Shown piece by piece: positions 52,187 through 61,347 of a DNA stretch of 64,000 nucleotides (the first letter of the stretch is position 1; the number at the start of each line of letters is the position of its first letter). The stretch spans positions 496,001 to 560,000 of the forward strand of contig CAWBIT010000005.1 of the NCBI GenBank assembly GCA_963789025.1, given 5' to 3'. The notes under the pieces were generated by a model that saw nothing but the letters and a program-made list of their open reading frames with translations, did no database searches and was not told the origin of the DNA. The stretch comes from AP-15 sp963789025. Lineage in GTDB: Bacteria; Pseudomonadota; Alphaproteobacteria; ATCC43930; CGMCC-115725. Made by a program: the position numbers and the translations under genes.

Positions 52187-52534
52187 GAACAGCGCGGGGG
52201 CGTCGAACTGGAGGAATCTGATGCAAGTTTGGTGTTCTCGCCCAATCAGCCCAATCAGACTGCGCGGTTTGAGCTTCGCGACCTGGAACGCGGTCTCGCC
52301 AAACTGCCCGAGGAGCCGCGCTCGGTAATTCTGCTCGTCGGATTGGAAGGCATGGCATACGCCAAAGCCGCGGCAGTCGTGAAAACCCCGGTCGGGACGG
52401 TGCGTTCGCGAGTTGCCTGCGGCCGCGAGAGCTTGCGTAACGCGACCGGACTTTTTCCCGCTCGCCATTCCCGTAGGAAGGATTTGCCCGGCTCCCTGGT
52501 GGTTGCCGTTATTTTGGCTGAGGGTAATTATTGA
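52187..52534 (+). pseudogene. C-terminal remnant of an ECF sigma factor
   Basis: In one frame: VELEESDASLVFSPNQPNQT, then LRDLERGLAKLPEEPRSVIL, VGLEGMAYAKAAAVVKTPVG and TVRSRVACGRESLRNATGLF. This is sigma region 4 with the preceding linker. Region 2 (promoter -10 binding) is absent: a TAA lies at about 52182 and the upstream DNA is AT-rich repeat-like sequence. The usual E-E-A-A in the region-4 helix is A-K-A-A, suggesting decay. The frame then runs into the end of the convergent FN3 gene. Confidence 0.7.
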
Positions 52535-52967
52535 CTACCTCGCCGGGTGCGGGTGTGGTGAAGTGGCTGACGCCGCTCTCCACCCCATCGTTTTCGCCTC
52601 CGGCATCGACCGAGGTCACCTTGTAATAATAAGTCGTCTCCGGCTGCAAACTCTGCAGGCGCACGCGGAATATCGTCTCCGGATGGGCTCGGTTGAGCCG
52701 GATATGACCTCTTGCTGTCTGGCTCAAATCCCCGGGATCGGTCCCGTAGTGCACGACGCCGTAATGCTCGTCGTCCCCCCTAGGGTTCGTGGTGGTCCAT
52801 CTGATGATGGCGAGGTCGTCGTGCGCAATTTCGAGCTCCGGCGCTTTGGTGATCTCGACGTGCTCGGCCTTCTTCTGCGGAGGAAGGATCTGAGCGACGA
52901 TCGGGTTTGAGAAGAGGAGGCTCCCGGCGGCGACGGTGATTGCCAGTTTCACGAGCAGTCTATTCAT
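52509..52967 (-). CDS. Secreted protein with one fibronectin type III domain
   Basis: A 152-residue protein. MNRLLVKLAITVAAGSLLFS with cut after VAQ is a clear signal peptide. The rest is one FN3-like beta domain (HVEITKAPELEIAHDDLAII, IRWTTTNPRGDDEHYGVVHY, LQSLQPETTYYYKVTSVDAG), similar to the N-terminal domain of purple acid phosphatases, but no phosphatase domain follows. It is probably a periplasmic or surface binding module. ATG 52967 is chosen because the upstream frame is a remnant of another gene. It is the last of a minus-strand run after the dihaem peroxidase. Confidence 0.8.
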   Translation of the reverse strand: MNRLLVKLAITVAAGSLLFSNPIVAQILPPQKKAEHVEITKAPELEIAHDDLAIIRWTTTNPRGDDEHYGVVHYGTDPGDLSQTARGHIRLNRAHPETIFRVRLQSLQPETTYYYKVTSVDAGGENDGVESGVSHFTTPAPGEVVNNYPQPK

Positions 52968-52969
52968 CG

Positions 52970-53125
52970 AACAGAAACCAGGCAGCGCCGGATACGGGTT
53001 ATAGGGTGGGACAGGTATATCCGGCTCGAAACTGGCCTGAGCGGACGCGGGGTGGGGAACGCACAGGATCCCCAGCATCGTTGCAAAAAGCTGCTTTTAT
53101 GAGTGTCGTGTTGCGATGCATCGGC
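52970..53125 (-). pseudogene. Remnant of a signal-peptide-plus-proline region like the start of the peroxidase gene
   Basis: The minus strand here reads MHRNTT from ATG at about 53120, then, after a one-frame slip, LFATMLGILCVPHPASAQAS and PDIPVPPYNPYPALPG. The peroxidase gene begins MRRHTSAFVTAGLAAVLGIL, then VPIAAPADAPLPRPVPTYNP and YPPG. Order and composition match (signal peptide, then a P-x-YNPYP motif), so this looks like a truncated relative of that leader. Confidence 0.55.
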
Positions 53126-53186
53126 TTTCCCTCCTCAGGCTTGATCCAGGGAATGTGCTGATTCTCAGGCGATTCGCTCGCCACGC

Positions 53187-54953
53187 CTAGGGAATCGGGT
53201 GGGGCGCAGGCAGGGGCTCTACACCGCAGATTGCCGATGCGCATGGCGGAAGCGGCGGGGTCGGGATGAGGAACTCATTACCCTGGGTGGCGGCCGAACC
53301 ACCGGTCATGCACTGACCCGTAAAGGTGTTGATGTCCGGATAAGGTGTCGTGAAACCATCCGTGAGCGCTTGCAGGAAGGTCACGATCTGGTTTTCCTCC
53401 TGATCGGTCAAGCCGAGGTTGCCGACCGTCATGTCGATGTTGTTCGGGACTTCGGGCATCGGCCAGCAATCCACCTTTTCGATCTTTCCTTCCGGACAGT
53501 GCCCCGACGTGACCTTGAACGGATACACATCGCGCGCATTGTAGAAATGGACGAGCTGCTTGAGGCTCTTGATATAGCCATTGTGGAAGAATTCTTTCTG
53601 GAAATAGGGTCCAGGCGCCTCGGTGGTAGGACACTGCGGCGGTGTCATCGCCACATTGCGCGCCGTGGACGTTTGCATTTGGCCGTCGCTGGTTGGGGCA
53701 AATTGCACCCATTGCGAATTCGGATTGGCGGCGCTTCTGAGAAAGGCGCCCAACCCCAAATCTCTGTAGCCGAAGCCGTCAGGATTGGGCGTGAACCCGA
53801 AGCGATCCGGCGTAGTCTCATAAAACAGCGCAACCCTGGGGTTGAGCGGCAGGCCTTCATTGGCATAGCCGAAACAGGTGAACAGAGGCCTCGTATCGGC
53901 CGTGGCGCCAGTATCGTTCTGGCCCGCCTTCAATGTGGTCGATCTGCCGTCGAGATGGCATGAGTTGCAGTTGGCCTTGCCGTTGAACAGGTTGTAACCG
54001 GCCATCTCGTCTGGCGTTAAGGTGTATTTACCCGCCAGGAAGGCGTCGAATTTCGACGTGAACGGGCTGAGACGGTTCGAGCGTTCGTACTTGGAAATCG
54101 ACTGCCCCCAATGGTCATAGACATTGTTTGCCTTGGTGCGGTCTTCCGGGCTCAGCCGAATTGGCGTGGCGCTGCCGCCGAACCTTGCCGCTCCTCCCGG
54201 GGTGGCGCAGATCTTCTCGGTGTTGCCCGGCCAACGAATGTGGAAATCCGCACCCCAGACCAACTCGAAGAGCGGCCGGTACACCGCGGTCGATAGCCGA
54301 AACGCGACGCAAGCCGCGTCAGGAAAGCCCATTTCCTGGGTGTCGACCGGCGGATGCTGCGCCTGCTCGGCGTCGGCACTCTGCAATTTGTATCCGGTCG
54401 AGCGCCCGTCCCAGAAGTTTCCGCCAAAGAACGCGCCCTGTGTTGTATTGTATTCGAGCACGGGAAAATCCGGTGAATACGTGTAGCGCTGTGCGGTCCG
54501 CTTGCCGGCGCGATCGCGAAATGTTCCGGGATACCCGATCATCGTCAGATTGACGGACGGTATCGGCCCGCTGAAGCCGGCATAAGGCATGTGGCAAAAG
54601 CCGCAGGCCTCGTTCCTGAAGGGCGACATGTTCTGGTCGAAATTCAGCAGCTTGCCGAGTATGTCTACGGCCTCATATCCGCTGCCATGCAGTGTGGGTG
54701 GATTACCTGCCAGAGTCGGACGCGGCAGCGCCCTCCATTCGTGAAGCGCTTCATTGAAGATGTATTGGGTTTCGCGCCGAACCCTGGCGATCTCCGAGTC
54801 CAAATCGGACGGCGGAATACCAGGCGGATAGGGGTTATATGTCGGGACTGGCCTTGGAAGGGGAGCGTCGGCAGGTGCAGCAATGGGAACCCTCAAGATC
54901 CCGAGCACCGCTGCTAAGCCTGCAGTTACGAATGCAGATGTATGTCGGCGCAT
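53187..54953 (-). CDS. Dihaem cytochrome c peroxidase-family (MauG/CcpA-like) exported protein
   Basis: A 588-residue protein with a signal peptide (MRRHTSAFVTAGLAAVLGIL, cut near APA) and two c-type haem motifs: EACGFCHMPY near residue 120 and KANCNSCHLDG near 335. Each is C-x-x-C-H; the two-haem layout, with LLNFDQNMSPFRNEACGFCH and the late VGNLGLTDQEENQIVTFLQA, fits the peroxidase/MauG family. It should sit in the periplasm and need haem export plus a cytochrome-maturation system. Length is larger than standard CcpA (about 330). Two remnants lie just downstream. Confidence 0.85.
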   Translation of the reverse strand: MRRHTSAFVTAGLAAVLGILRVPIAAPADAPLPRPVPTYNPYPPGIPPSDLDSEIARVRRETQYIFNEALHEWRALPRPTLAGNPPTLHGSGYEAVDILGKLLNFDQNMSPFRNEACGFCHMPYAGFSGPIPSVNLTMIGYPGTFRDRAGKRTAQRYTYSPDFPVLEYNTTQGAFFGGNFWDGRSTGYKLQSADAEQAQHPPVDTQEMGFPDAACVAFRLSTAVYRPLFELVWGADFHIRWPGNTEKICATPGGAARFGGSATPIRLSPEDRTKANNVYDHWGQSISKYERSNRLSPFTSKFDAFLAGKYTLTPDEMAGYNLFNGKANCNSCHLDGRSTTLKAGQNDTGATADTRPLFTCFGYANEGLPLNPRVALFYETTPDRFGFTPNPDGFGYRDLGLGAFLRSAANPNSQWVQFAPTSDGQMQTSTARNVAMTPPQCPTTEAPGPYFQKEFFHNGYIKSLKQLVHFYNARDVYPFKVTSGHCPEGKIEKVDCWPMPEVPNNIDMTVGNLGLTDQEENQIVTFLQALTDGFTTPYPDINTFTGQCMTGGSAATQGNEFLIPTPPLPPCASAICGVEPLPAPHPIP

Positions 54954-55675
54954 CGGCTTTCCCCCTCAGTTTTGGATACTTCGGCCATTATTGCGCCATC
55001 GCCGATGCTTGTGCTTAGATGTATTCGGATGATTCGGTGCGATGCGCCCTCCTCGTCTTCGCGGCGAAGGCCGGGACCCATTTCTGTCATAGGCACCGGC
55101 CTTCGCCGGTGTGAACATTGTTCTACGAGCGGCGACCGTTAAGCTATTGGCGACCTCGAGACGCCAGATCGCCGGTACTACCGCGCCATCTTCTGCGACA
55201 ATGTCGAATATATGGCGCTCTGAGTTGGTGGTCTCCTCCGCGTAGCCGAGCTGTCGAGTACCAAGCTCACGGCCGGCCTTCGTCCCGGTAAGATTTCCAC
55301 TCGGTCATTGTACATGCTCTTGACGTTAAGCTAGCTTAATCGAGCCTGAGCCGCCGCCCTCTTCAAACGGCCGTCGTCGGTCCCCGCCAAACGGGGCTCG
55401 GCCTTCAGCTCGCGTATGGGGGATCGGAATTGCCGCTCCGGAACTGGAGATGCTGGCCCCCTTCGGCGCCGGCAAACTCACCGTCTACCGCCCTTTTCGC
55501 GCCGCCCGAGCCGAAGCGCCAGGACATCGGCATCACTATCGGGTAGCGGCCAACTCCGTTGTTGCAAATCCGCCATCAGTTCGCTGGCGCGGGATCGGCA
55601 AAGGAGCTTGGAATCCGTTTCCTCGCCTGCCAAGCCATTGGCAATTCCATGCAGTAGTGAGACTCCATCATCACG
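54954..55675. other. Long non-coding stretch with a REP-like palindrome and a C-terminal gene scrap
   Basis: At 55052-55112 there is a two-hairpin repeat like that at 8142-8203. At 55143-55223 one frame reads AIGDLETPDRRYYRAIFCDN then VEYMAL and a stop, which looks like the end of a lost gene, perhaps an amidohydrolase; support is thin. From 55310 on, only short frames occur (for example MLAPFGAGKLTVYRPF at 55450) with no recognisable domain. The rest shows nothing I can interpret. Confidence 0.45.
55052..55112. repeat. REP-like palindrome, second copy of the CCGGCCTTCGCCGG type
   Basis: GCGGCGAAGGCCGGGACCC and AGGCACCGGCCTTCGCCGGTG form two hairpins, matching 8142-8203 in sequence and spacing. 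Confidence 0.75.
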
Positions 55676-56986
55676 TCACCCGCCTGGGGATTGAGCCAAC
55701 CATGGGCTCAAATCATCTTCCAGGCCGATCAGCGCGAGGCCAAAGGCGACCGATTGGAAGTTTTCGCCGTCTCCTAGGCGCTGCGTGCCGAAGCGCGTCT
55801 CAAACACGCGACGAACTGCGGGAATGAACGAACTGCCGCCGGTCAGGAAGACTTTGTCGATCGCTTCGACCGCGACGCCTTCGGTTTGCAGCAGCTGATC
55901 AACTGTGTGCTCGATCTTGACGACATCGTCGGCGATCCAGCGCTCGAAATCCCGACGTGAAATCTCCTGCTCGATATCGAGGTCGCCGAGCCTGAGTACG
56001 AACGTCGCAGTGGCGGCGGAGGACAATCGCACCTTCGCGTCAGAAACCGCCCGATAGATGTTGAATCCAAAGTCGCTGCGGATGACGTCGAGCAACTTCG
56101 CGATCTTGTCGGGGGACAAAGAGGCCCGCTTCAGCCGCTCAAGCTCGCGGATGTGCTGGGGGGTCTTGAGCATCGCGAGCTGATGCCAGCGCGCGAAGCG
56201 CGTGTGGTAATGTTGCGGGATCGGTAAAATCTTATCAAACGATTTGAACAGGGTACCTTTGCCCAGTAGCGGCGAGACCACCGCGTCGATGATCCGATAA
56301 TCGAAACTGTCGCCCGCTATGGCGAGCCCGGCATGGCCGATCGGGATCACGGCGACGCCGCTGCCGCGCCGCTTGAAGCGAAGCAGTGAGAAATCGCTGG
56401 TCCCGCCGCCGAAATCGCAAACGAGCACCAACGCGTCGGATTTGAGACGCTGCGTGTAGTAATAGGCGGCACCAACCGGTTCGTACACATGGGCGGGGTC
56501 ATGGATGCCGATCCGCCGGTAGGCCTCTCCATAGCGATGAACGGCGAGCGCCTCGTCCGGCGCGGTACCGACAAAGGCAACCTGCCGGCCCGAGACAACC
56601 TGGCCACTGAGATCGGTGAGCTGGCCGTCGGCGTCGCGGACGCCTAGGCGAAAGAATGCCGCCAGCAGGTCCTCAAACTTGTAGCCGTGGCCGAAGATAC
56701 GGGTCTCATCGAATATCTGGCTTGCGATGTGGCTCTTGAACGACTGGATGAAGCGGGTTTCGTAGGCCCAGGTCAGATAGGTGCGAATCGCCTTCGTGCC
56801 CGCATAAGCCCGGACATCGAAACGGCTTGTTGGCAGTTGCTCGAAGCACAACACGGACCGATAAATACCCGATCGTTCGCAGTCATCCTGAAAGGTGACC
56901 GCGCGCACTGCTGCGCCAGATTTGGCTATCGCTATGACGGTGTTAGTCGTACCAAAGTCGATGCCGATCGAAACCTTGTCGCGCAT
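55676..56986 (-). CDS. Hsp70-family protein of the YegD/HscA-like branch
   Basis: A 436-residue ATPase. IGIDFGTTNTVIAIA is the first phosphate motif, LVCDFGGGTSDFSLL the second, and VFLTGGSSFIPAVRRVF the adenosine motif, so the actin-like ATPase fold is complete. It ends after that fold with no C-terminal peptide-binding domain, the hallmark of YegD-like proteins. Role unknown; it may act with a client or scaffold. ATG 56986 is chosen since the frame to 57292 adds a stretch with no fold text. It stands alone, with no DnaJ or GrpE. Confidence 0.87.
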   Translation of the reverse strand: MRDKVSIGIDFGTTNTVIAIAKSGAAVRAVTFQDDCERSGIYRSVLCFEQLPTSRFDVRAYAGTKAIRTYLTWAYETRFIQSFKSHIASQIFDETRIFGHGYKFEDLLAAFFRLGVRDADGQLTDLSGQVVSGRQVAFVGTAPDEALAVHRYGEAYRRIGIHDPAHVYEPVGAAYYYTQRLKSDALVLVCDFGGGTSDFSLLRFKRRGSGVAVIPIGHAGLAIAGDSFDYRIIDAVVSPLLGKGTLFKSFDKILPIPQHYHTRFARWHQLAMLKTPQHIRELERLKRASLSPDKIAKLLDVIRSDFGFNIYRAVSDAKVRLSSAATATFVLRLGDLDIEQEISRRDFERWIADDVVKIEHTVDQLLQTEGVAVEAIDKVFLTGGSSFIPAVRRVFETRFGTQRLGDGENFQSVAFGLALIGLEDDLSPWLAQSPGG

Positions 56987-57335
56987 CGTCCGTCTATTGG
57001 GTTCCTGGTCGAGTTGCCAGCCCCAACCGTCCCATCGGTGCGGCCTGAACGCAACTCCTTCGACGAAGCGTGAGCATCCCAGCGACCAATTCTGCGTCCT
57101 CGGTCGAACGGGGGCTTGTCCGAAGTCGCGTGAACGGCTGCCGTCGCCGCGAAATTGGGCGTTCGCGATGAACCGGTTTAACTGCCTGGGTGCTTGCCTT
57201 CTTGGCGTTAAGCCATGGGGACGGCTTGTTCCCATGTTCCTTTCGATTGATTCACGCCGAGTGCCGGAACGAGGCCTGCTTGAAGAGAACATATCGTGAA
57301 ACTATGTACGCCCTCTTCGCTTCGGGGCTCCGCAG
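56987..57335. other. Intergenic stretch between the Hsp70-like and DUF5681 genes
   Basis: No supported gene. It contains the start region of the minus-strand Hsp70-like gene and short frames on both strands without recognisable motifs. It may hold divergent promoters; none stands out. Confidence 0.4.
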
Positions 57336-57836
57336 ATGCCGGAAATCGTCGCCGATCCGCCTTCTTCCTGTTACCACCTGTTCTCCGGGCGTGGAATTGA
57401 GGAATCTCAAAGCCTTAGACCTGATCCCTTCTCGCCTCGCGCGCGCGATGCGCGCGGGCGGTTCGCCAAGGGAAGCTCCGGCAATCCGCGCGGGCGGCCG
57501 CCCGGTATTCGCAATCCCAGGCGCCGCGTGCCCGATCTCGTTGCCCGGCCGCTGAGCGCGCAGGCGCTGTCGGATCTGCTCGACCGCAAGCCGGACCTGT
57601 TGCGGCCGCTCGCGGCGCAACTATTGCCGCCGCCTGTTGCCATCGACCCGGCGGAGCGTCTCGGGATCGACCTGGCGTCGTTGCGGACGGCCGAGGATTG
57701 CAGGCGGATGCTGGCCACCCTTCTGGAGGCCCTTGCGCGCGGCGAGATCGCGCCCGGCGAGGGCGCGCGGATTGCAAAGCAGATGCGTGCCCGCTTGCGC
57801 CCCGTCACACACCTCGCGCGGTTCTCGTATTCTAAA
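57336..57836 (+). pseudogene. DUF5681 gene without a proper 3' end
   Basis: From ATG 57336 the frame gives a DUF5681 N-terminus, ARGRFAKGSSGNPRGRPPGI, then helical text (LSDLLDRKPDLLRPLAAQLL, LATLLEALARGEIAPGEGAR, IAKQMRARLRPVTHLARFSY). No stop occurs before it enters hemA antisense, where it would run for 500 more residues. A stop (TAA, about 57833-57836) is present only in another frame, so a frameshift or lost 3' end is likely. It is the second DUF5681 copy of the window (first at 12102). Confidence 0.6.
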
Positions 57837-59048
57837 TTACGCGGCGCGGCGCAAATCGCGTTCCGACCAGATGGCCGCGAGCGCGGTAACCAGATGGTCG
57901 ATGTCGGCATCGCTGTGCAGGGGCGAGGGCGTCAGGCGCAGGCGCTCGGTGCCGCGCGGCACGGTCGGGTGGTTGATCGGCTGCACATAGATGCCGAACT
58001 CATTGAGAAGCCGATCGGTGATGTGTCGGCACAATATCGGGTCGCCGACCATGACCGGCACGATATGGCTCGGATTGTCGCGGTGCGGGATTTGAGCGGC
58101 ATCGAGCCGGCGGCGCAGCAGCCTGACATGCTCTCGCAACCGGCGGCGTTCGGCGAAGCTGGTCTTCAGGTGGCGGATGCTGGCCAGGGCCGCCGCCGCC
58201 ACAGCCGGCGGCAGCGCCGTCGTGAAGATGAAGCCGGAAGCGAAGCTGCGCACAAAATCGCACAGCGCCGCCGAGCCGGCGATATAGCCGCCGATGACGC
58301 CGAAGGCTTTCGCCAAGGTGCCCTCGATGACCGTCAGCCGGTGGCTGACACCCTCGCGCTGGGCAATGCCGCCGCCGCGCCGCCCGTAGAGCCCGACCGC
58401 GTGCACCTCGTCGCAATAGGTCATCGCCCCGTGCGCCTCGGCGATGTCGCACAGTTCGGCGATGGGCGCGATGTCGCCGTCCATCGAATAGACCGATTCG
58501 AACGCGACCAGTTTCGGCACGGCGGGATCGAGCGCGGCGAGCTTGCGGTCGAGGTCGGCAGGGTCGTTATGGGCGAAAGTCTGCTTCGCCGCCCGGCTGT
58601 GGCGGATGCCCTCGATCATCGAGGCGTGGTTCAATTCGTCGGACAGCACGACGCAGCCCGGCAGCCGCGCCGCGAGCGTGCTCAACGTCGCCCAGTTCGA
58701 CATGTAGCCGGAGTTGAAAAGCAGAGCGGCTTCGGTGCCGTGCAGATCGGCCAACTCACGTTCCAGCATGACGTGGTAGTGGTTGGTGCCGGAGATGTTG
58801 CGGGTGCCGCCGGCGCCGGCGCCGCAGCGGTCGATCGCGGCGTGCATCGCCGCCAGCACCTCCGGGTGCTGGCCCATGCCGAGATAGTCGTTGGAGCACC
58901 ACACCGTCACCTCGCCGCAACCCTGCCCGCTGTAGTGCAGCGCCCGCGGAAAATTTCCGGCTCGGCGTTCGAGATCGGCAAAGACGCGATAGCGTCCCTC
59001 GCGCCGCAATTCGCCGAGCTGCCGTTGGAAAAAGGCCTCGTAATCCAT
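57837..59048 (-). CDS. hemA: 5-aminolevulinate synthase
   Basis: A 403-residue PLP enzyme making 5-aminolevulinate from glycine and succinyl-CoA, the first step of haem synthesis in alphaproteobacteria. VWCSNDYLGMGQHPEVL and GAGAGGTRNISGTNHYH line the substrate site; MTYCDEVHAVGLYG carries the PLP Asp and EGTLAKAFGVIGG the Schiff-base Lys247. Length is normal. The start follows AAGGAGG. Its haem would serve the neighbouring katG and the dihaem peroxidase. Confidence 0.97.
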   Translation of the reverse strand: MDYEAFFQRQLGELRREGRYRVFADLERRAGNFPRALHYSGQGCGEVTVWCSNDYLGMGQHPEVLAAMHAAIDRCGAGAGGTRNISGTNHYHVMLERELADLHGTEAALLFNSGYMSNWATLSTLAARLPGCVVLSDELNHASMIEGIRHSRAAKQTFAHNDPADLDRKLAALDPAVPKLVAFESVYSMDGDIAPIAELCDIAEAHGAMTYCDEVHAVGLYGRRGGGIAQREGVSHRLTVIEGTLAKAFGVIGGYIAGSAALCDFVRSFASGFIFTTALPPAVAAAALASIRHLKTSFAERRRLREHVRLLRRRLDAAQIPHRDNPSHIVPVMVGDPILCRHITDRLLNEFGIYVQPINHPTVPRGTERLRLTPSPLHSDADIDHLVTALAAIWSERDLRRAA

Positions 59049-59157
59049 GATGCCTCCTTATCCGGTGCCGATCGCGACGCCGGTCTCCGTGCCGTCTCTT
59101 ATTCGGCGGTCGGACGCAGCTGGGCCTCAGCTGCGTCCGAGCGCCTTTCCGCGAAAA

Positions 59158-61347
59158 TCAGGCGAGGTCAAAGCGATCCAGGTTCATCACCTTGTTCCAA
59201 GCAGCCACGAAGTCGCGCACAAACGTTGCTTGCGAGTCGGCACAGGCATGGACTTCCGCGATGGCTCGGAGCTGGGAGTGCGAACCGAAGATCAGGTCGA
59301 CACGGGTGCCGGTCCACTTCAGTTCGCCGGTCGCGCGGTCGCGGCCCTCGAACACATCTTTGGCTGCCGAGATCGCCTTCCACTCGGTGCGCATGTCGAG
59401 CAAGTTCACGAAGAAGTCATTGGTGAGCGTCTCTGGCCGCTTCGTGAAGATACCGTGCTGCGACTGTCCGAAGTTCGCGTTCATCACGCGCATGCCGCCG
59501 ACGAGAACCGTCATCTCAGGCGCGGTCAGCGTCAGCAACTGCGCCTTGTCGACCAGCATCTCCTCGGGCGAGGTGTATGCGGCCTTGAGGTAGTTGCGGA
59601 ACCCGTCCGCGGCCGGTTCGAGCACCGCGAAGGACTCGATGTCGGTCTGATCCTGCGACGCATCCGTGCGGCCCGGCGTGAAGGGAACCTGCACGTCACG
59701 CCCGGCCTTCTTCGCCGCCTGCTCGACGGCGGCGCAGCCACCGAGGACGATCAGGTCGGCGAGCGAGACTTTCTTCCCTCCGGTCTGCGCTGCGTTGAAC
59801 TCCTTTTGGATATCCTCGAAGGTTTCAAGCACGTTCGCCAATTGGGCCGGCTGGTTGACCTCCCAGTCCTTTTGCGGCGCGAGGCGGATGCGCGCCCCGT
59901 TTGCCCCACCGCGCTTGTCGGAGCCGCGGAAGGTTGCCGCCGACGCCCACGCGGTCGAGACCAATTGGGAGATCGAAAGACCCGATGCGAGGATTTTGCT
60001 CTTGAGTGCGCGGATGTCCTGCTCGTCAATCAGTTCATGAGCGACGGCCGGGACGGGGTCTTGCCACAGCAACTCCTCCGCAGGGACCTCCGGACCGAGA
60101 TAGCGCGAGCGCGGCCCCATGTCGCGATGCACCAGCTTGAACCACGCCCGGGCGAACGTGTCTTCGAGCTGATCCGGATTCTCGTAGAAGCGCCTTGAAA
60201 TCTTTTCGTAAACAGGGTCGACGCGCAAGGCGATGTCAGTGGTCAGCATGGAGGGTGCGCGACGCTTCGACGCGTCGTGCGGATCCGGCACGGAACCGGC
60301 GCCCGCGTCGCCTTTCGGCTTCCACTGATGCGCACCGGCCGGGCTCTTGGTCAGTTCCCATTCGTAGCCGAGCAGGTTCGAGAAGAAGTTGTTGCTCCAC
60401 CACGTTGGCGTCTGGGTCCAGATGACTTCCAGGCCGCTGCCGATCGCGTCATCGCCTTTGCCGCTGCCATAGGTGTTCTTCCAGCCGAGCCCTTGCTCCT
60501 CGATGGAGGCGCCTTCGGGCTCGGGGCCGACATACTTGCTCGGATCGGCAGCGCCGTGGGTCTTGCCGAACGTGTGTCCGCCGGCAATGAGCGCGACGGT
60601 CTCCTCGTCGTTCATGGCCATGCGCGCGAACGTCTCACGAATATCCCGCGCTGCGGCGAGCGGATCCGGCTTGCCGTTCGGCCCTTCCGGATTCACGTAG
60701 ATCAGACCCATCTGCACAGCGCCGAGCGGCTTCTGGAGATCACGGTCGCCGCTGTAGCGCTCGTCCGCCAGCCACTTGCCTTCGGAGCCCCAGTAGATGT
60801 CCTCCGGCGGCTCCCAGACATCCTCGCGCCCGCCGCCAAAGCCGAATGTCTTGAAGCCCATCGACTCCAGCGCGCAGTTGCCTGCGAGAATCAACAGGTC
60901 GGCCCAGGAAATCTTCTTGCCGTACTTCTGCTTGATCGGCCACAGCAACCGGCGCGCCCTGTCGAGGAGCACGTTGTCCGGCCAGCTGTTGAGCGGCGCA
61001 AAGCGTTGCGTGCCCGAGCCAGCACCACCGCGGCCGTCACCGATGCGGTAGGTGCCCGCACTGTGCCACGCCATCCGGATGAAGAGCGGCCCGTAATGTC
61101 CGAAGTCGGCCGGCCACCAGTCTTGCGAGTCGGTCATCAGCGCATAGAGGTCCTTCTTCAGGGCCTCGAAGTCGAGTTTCTTGAACTCCTCGGTGTAGTT
61201 GAAGTCCTTGCCCATGGGATCGGACAGGGGAGAGTTCTGGTGCAGAACATGAAGGTTCAGCTGGTTCGGCCACCAGTCCCGGTTCGACCTCGCCGCCGTG
61301 CGTCCGTGATGCCCGCCCAACACCGGGCATTTGGTTTCACCTGACAT
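59158..61347 (-). CDS. katG: Catalase-peroxidase KatG
   Basis: About 729 residues from ATG 61347. The distal haem side is RMAWHSAGTYRIGDGRGGAG, the Met-Tyr-Trp adduct residues lie in that Trp, GLIYVNPEGPNG and ARMAMNDEETVALI, and the proximal His in LIAGGHTFGKTHG. The duplicated C-terminal half (FAVLEPAADGFRNYLKAAY, MTVLVGGMRVMNANFGQSQH) is complete. It breaks down hydrogen peroxide. An upstream in-frame ATG at 61410 has an even better Shine-Dalgarno (GGAGGCGAGA) and would add 21 residues (MDYEALTSERRPKSQ...); both starts are possible. Confidence 0.96.
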   Translation of the reverse strand: MSGETKCPVLGGHHGRTAARSNRDWWPNQLNLHVLHQNSPLSDPMGKDFNYTEEFKKLDFEALKKDLYALMTDSQDWWPADFGHYGPLFIRMAWHSAGTYRIGDGRGGAGSGTQRFAPLNSWPDNVLLDRARRLLWPIKQKYGKKISWADLLILAGNCALESMGFKTFGFGGGREDVWEPPEDIYWGSEGKWLADERYSGDRDLQKPLGAVQMGLIYVNPEGPNGKPDPLAAARDIRETFARMAMNDEETVALIAGGHTFGKTHGAADPSKYVGPEPEGASIEEQGLGWKNTYGSGKGDDAIGSGLEVIWTQTPTWWSNNFFSNLLGYEWELTKSPAGAHQWKPKGDAGAGSVPDPHDASKRRAPSMLTTDIALRVDPVYEKISRRFYENPDQLEDTFARAWFKLVHRDMGPRSRYLGPEVPAEELLWQDPVPAVAHELIDEQDIRALKSKILASGLSISQLVSTAWASAATFRGSDKRGGANGARIRLAPQKDWEVNQPAQLANVLETFEDIQKEFNAAQTGGKKVSLADLIVLGGCAAVEQAAKKAGRDVQVPFTPGRTDASQDQTDIESFAVLEPAADGFRNYLKAAYTSPEEMLVDKAQLLTLTAPEMTVLVGGMRVMNANFGQSQHGIFTKRPETLTNDFFVNLLDMRTEWKAISAAKDVFEGRDRATGELKWTGTRVDLIFGSHSQLRAIAEVHACADSQATFVRDFVAAWNKVMNLDRFDLA

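Noticed and set aside
55416..55827. Overlapping small frames, including MLAPFGAGKLTVYRPF...
   Set aside because: No family features; their right part overlaps the end of the Hsp70-like gene in antisense.
57336..59426. A 696-codon open frame on the plus strand
   Set aside because: Beyond about 57836 it is purely antisense to hemA, whose motifs are complete; only the DUF5681 start is real.
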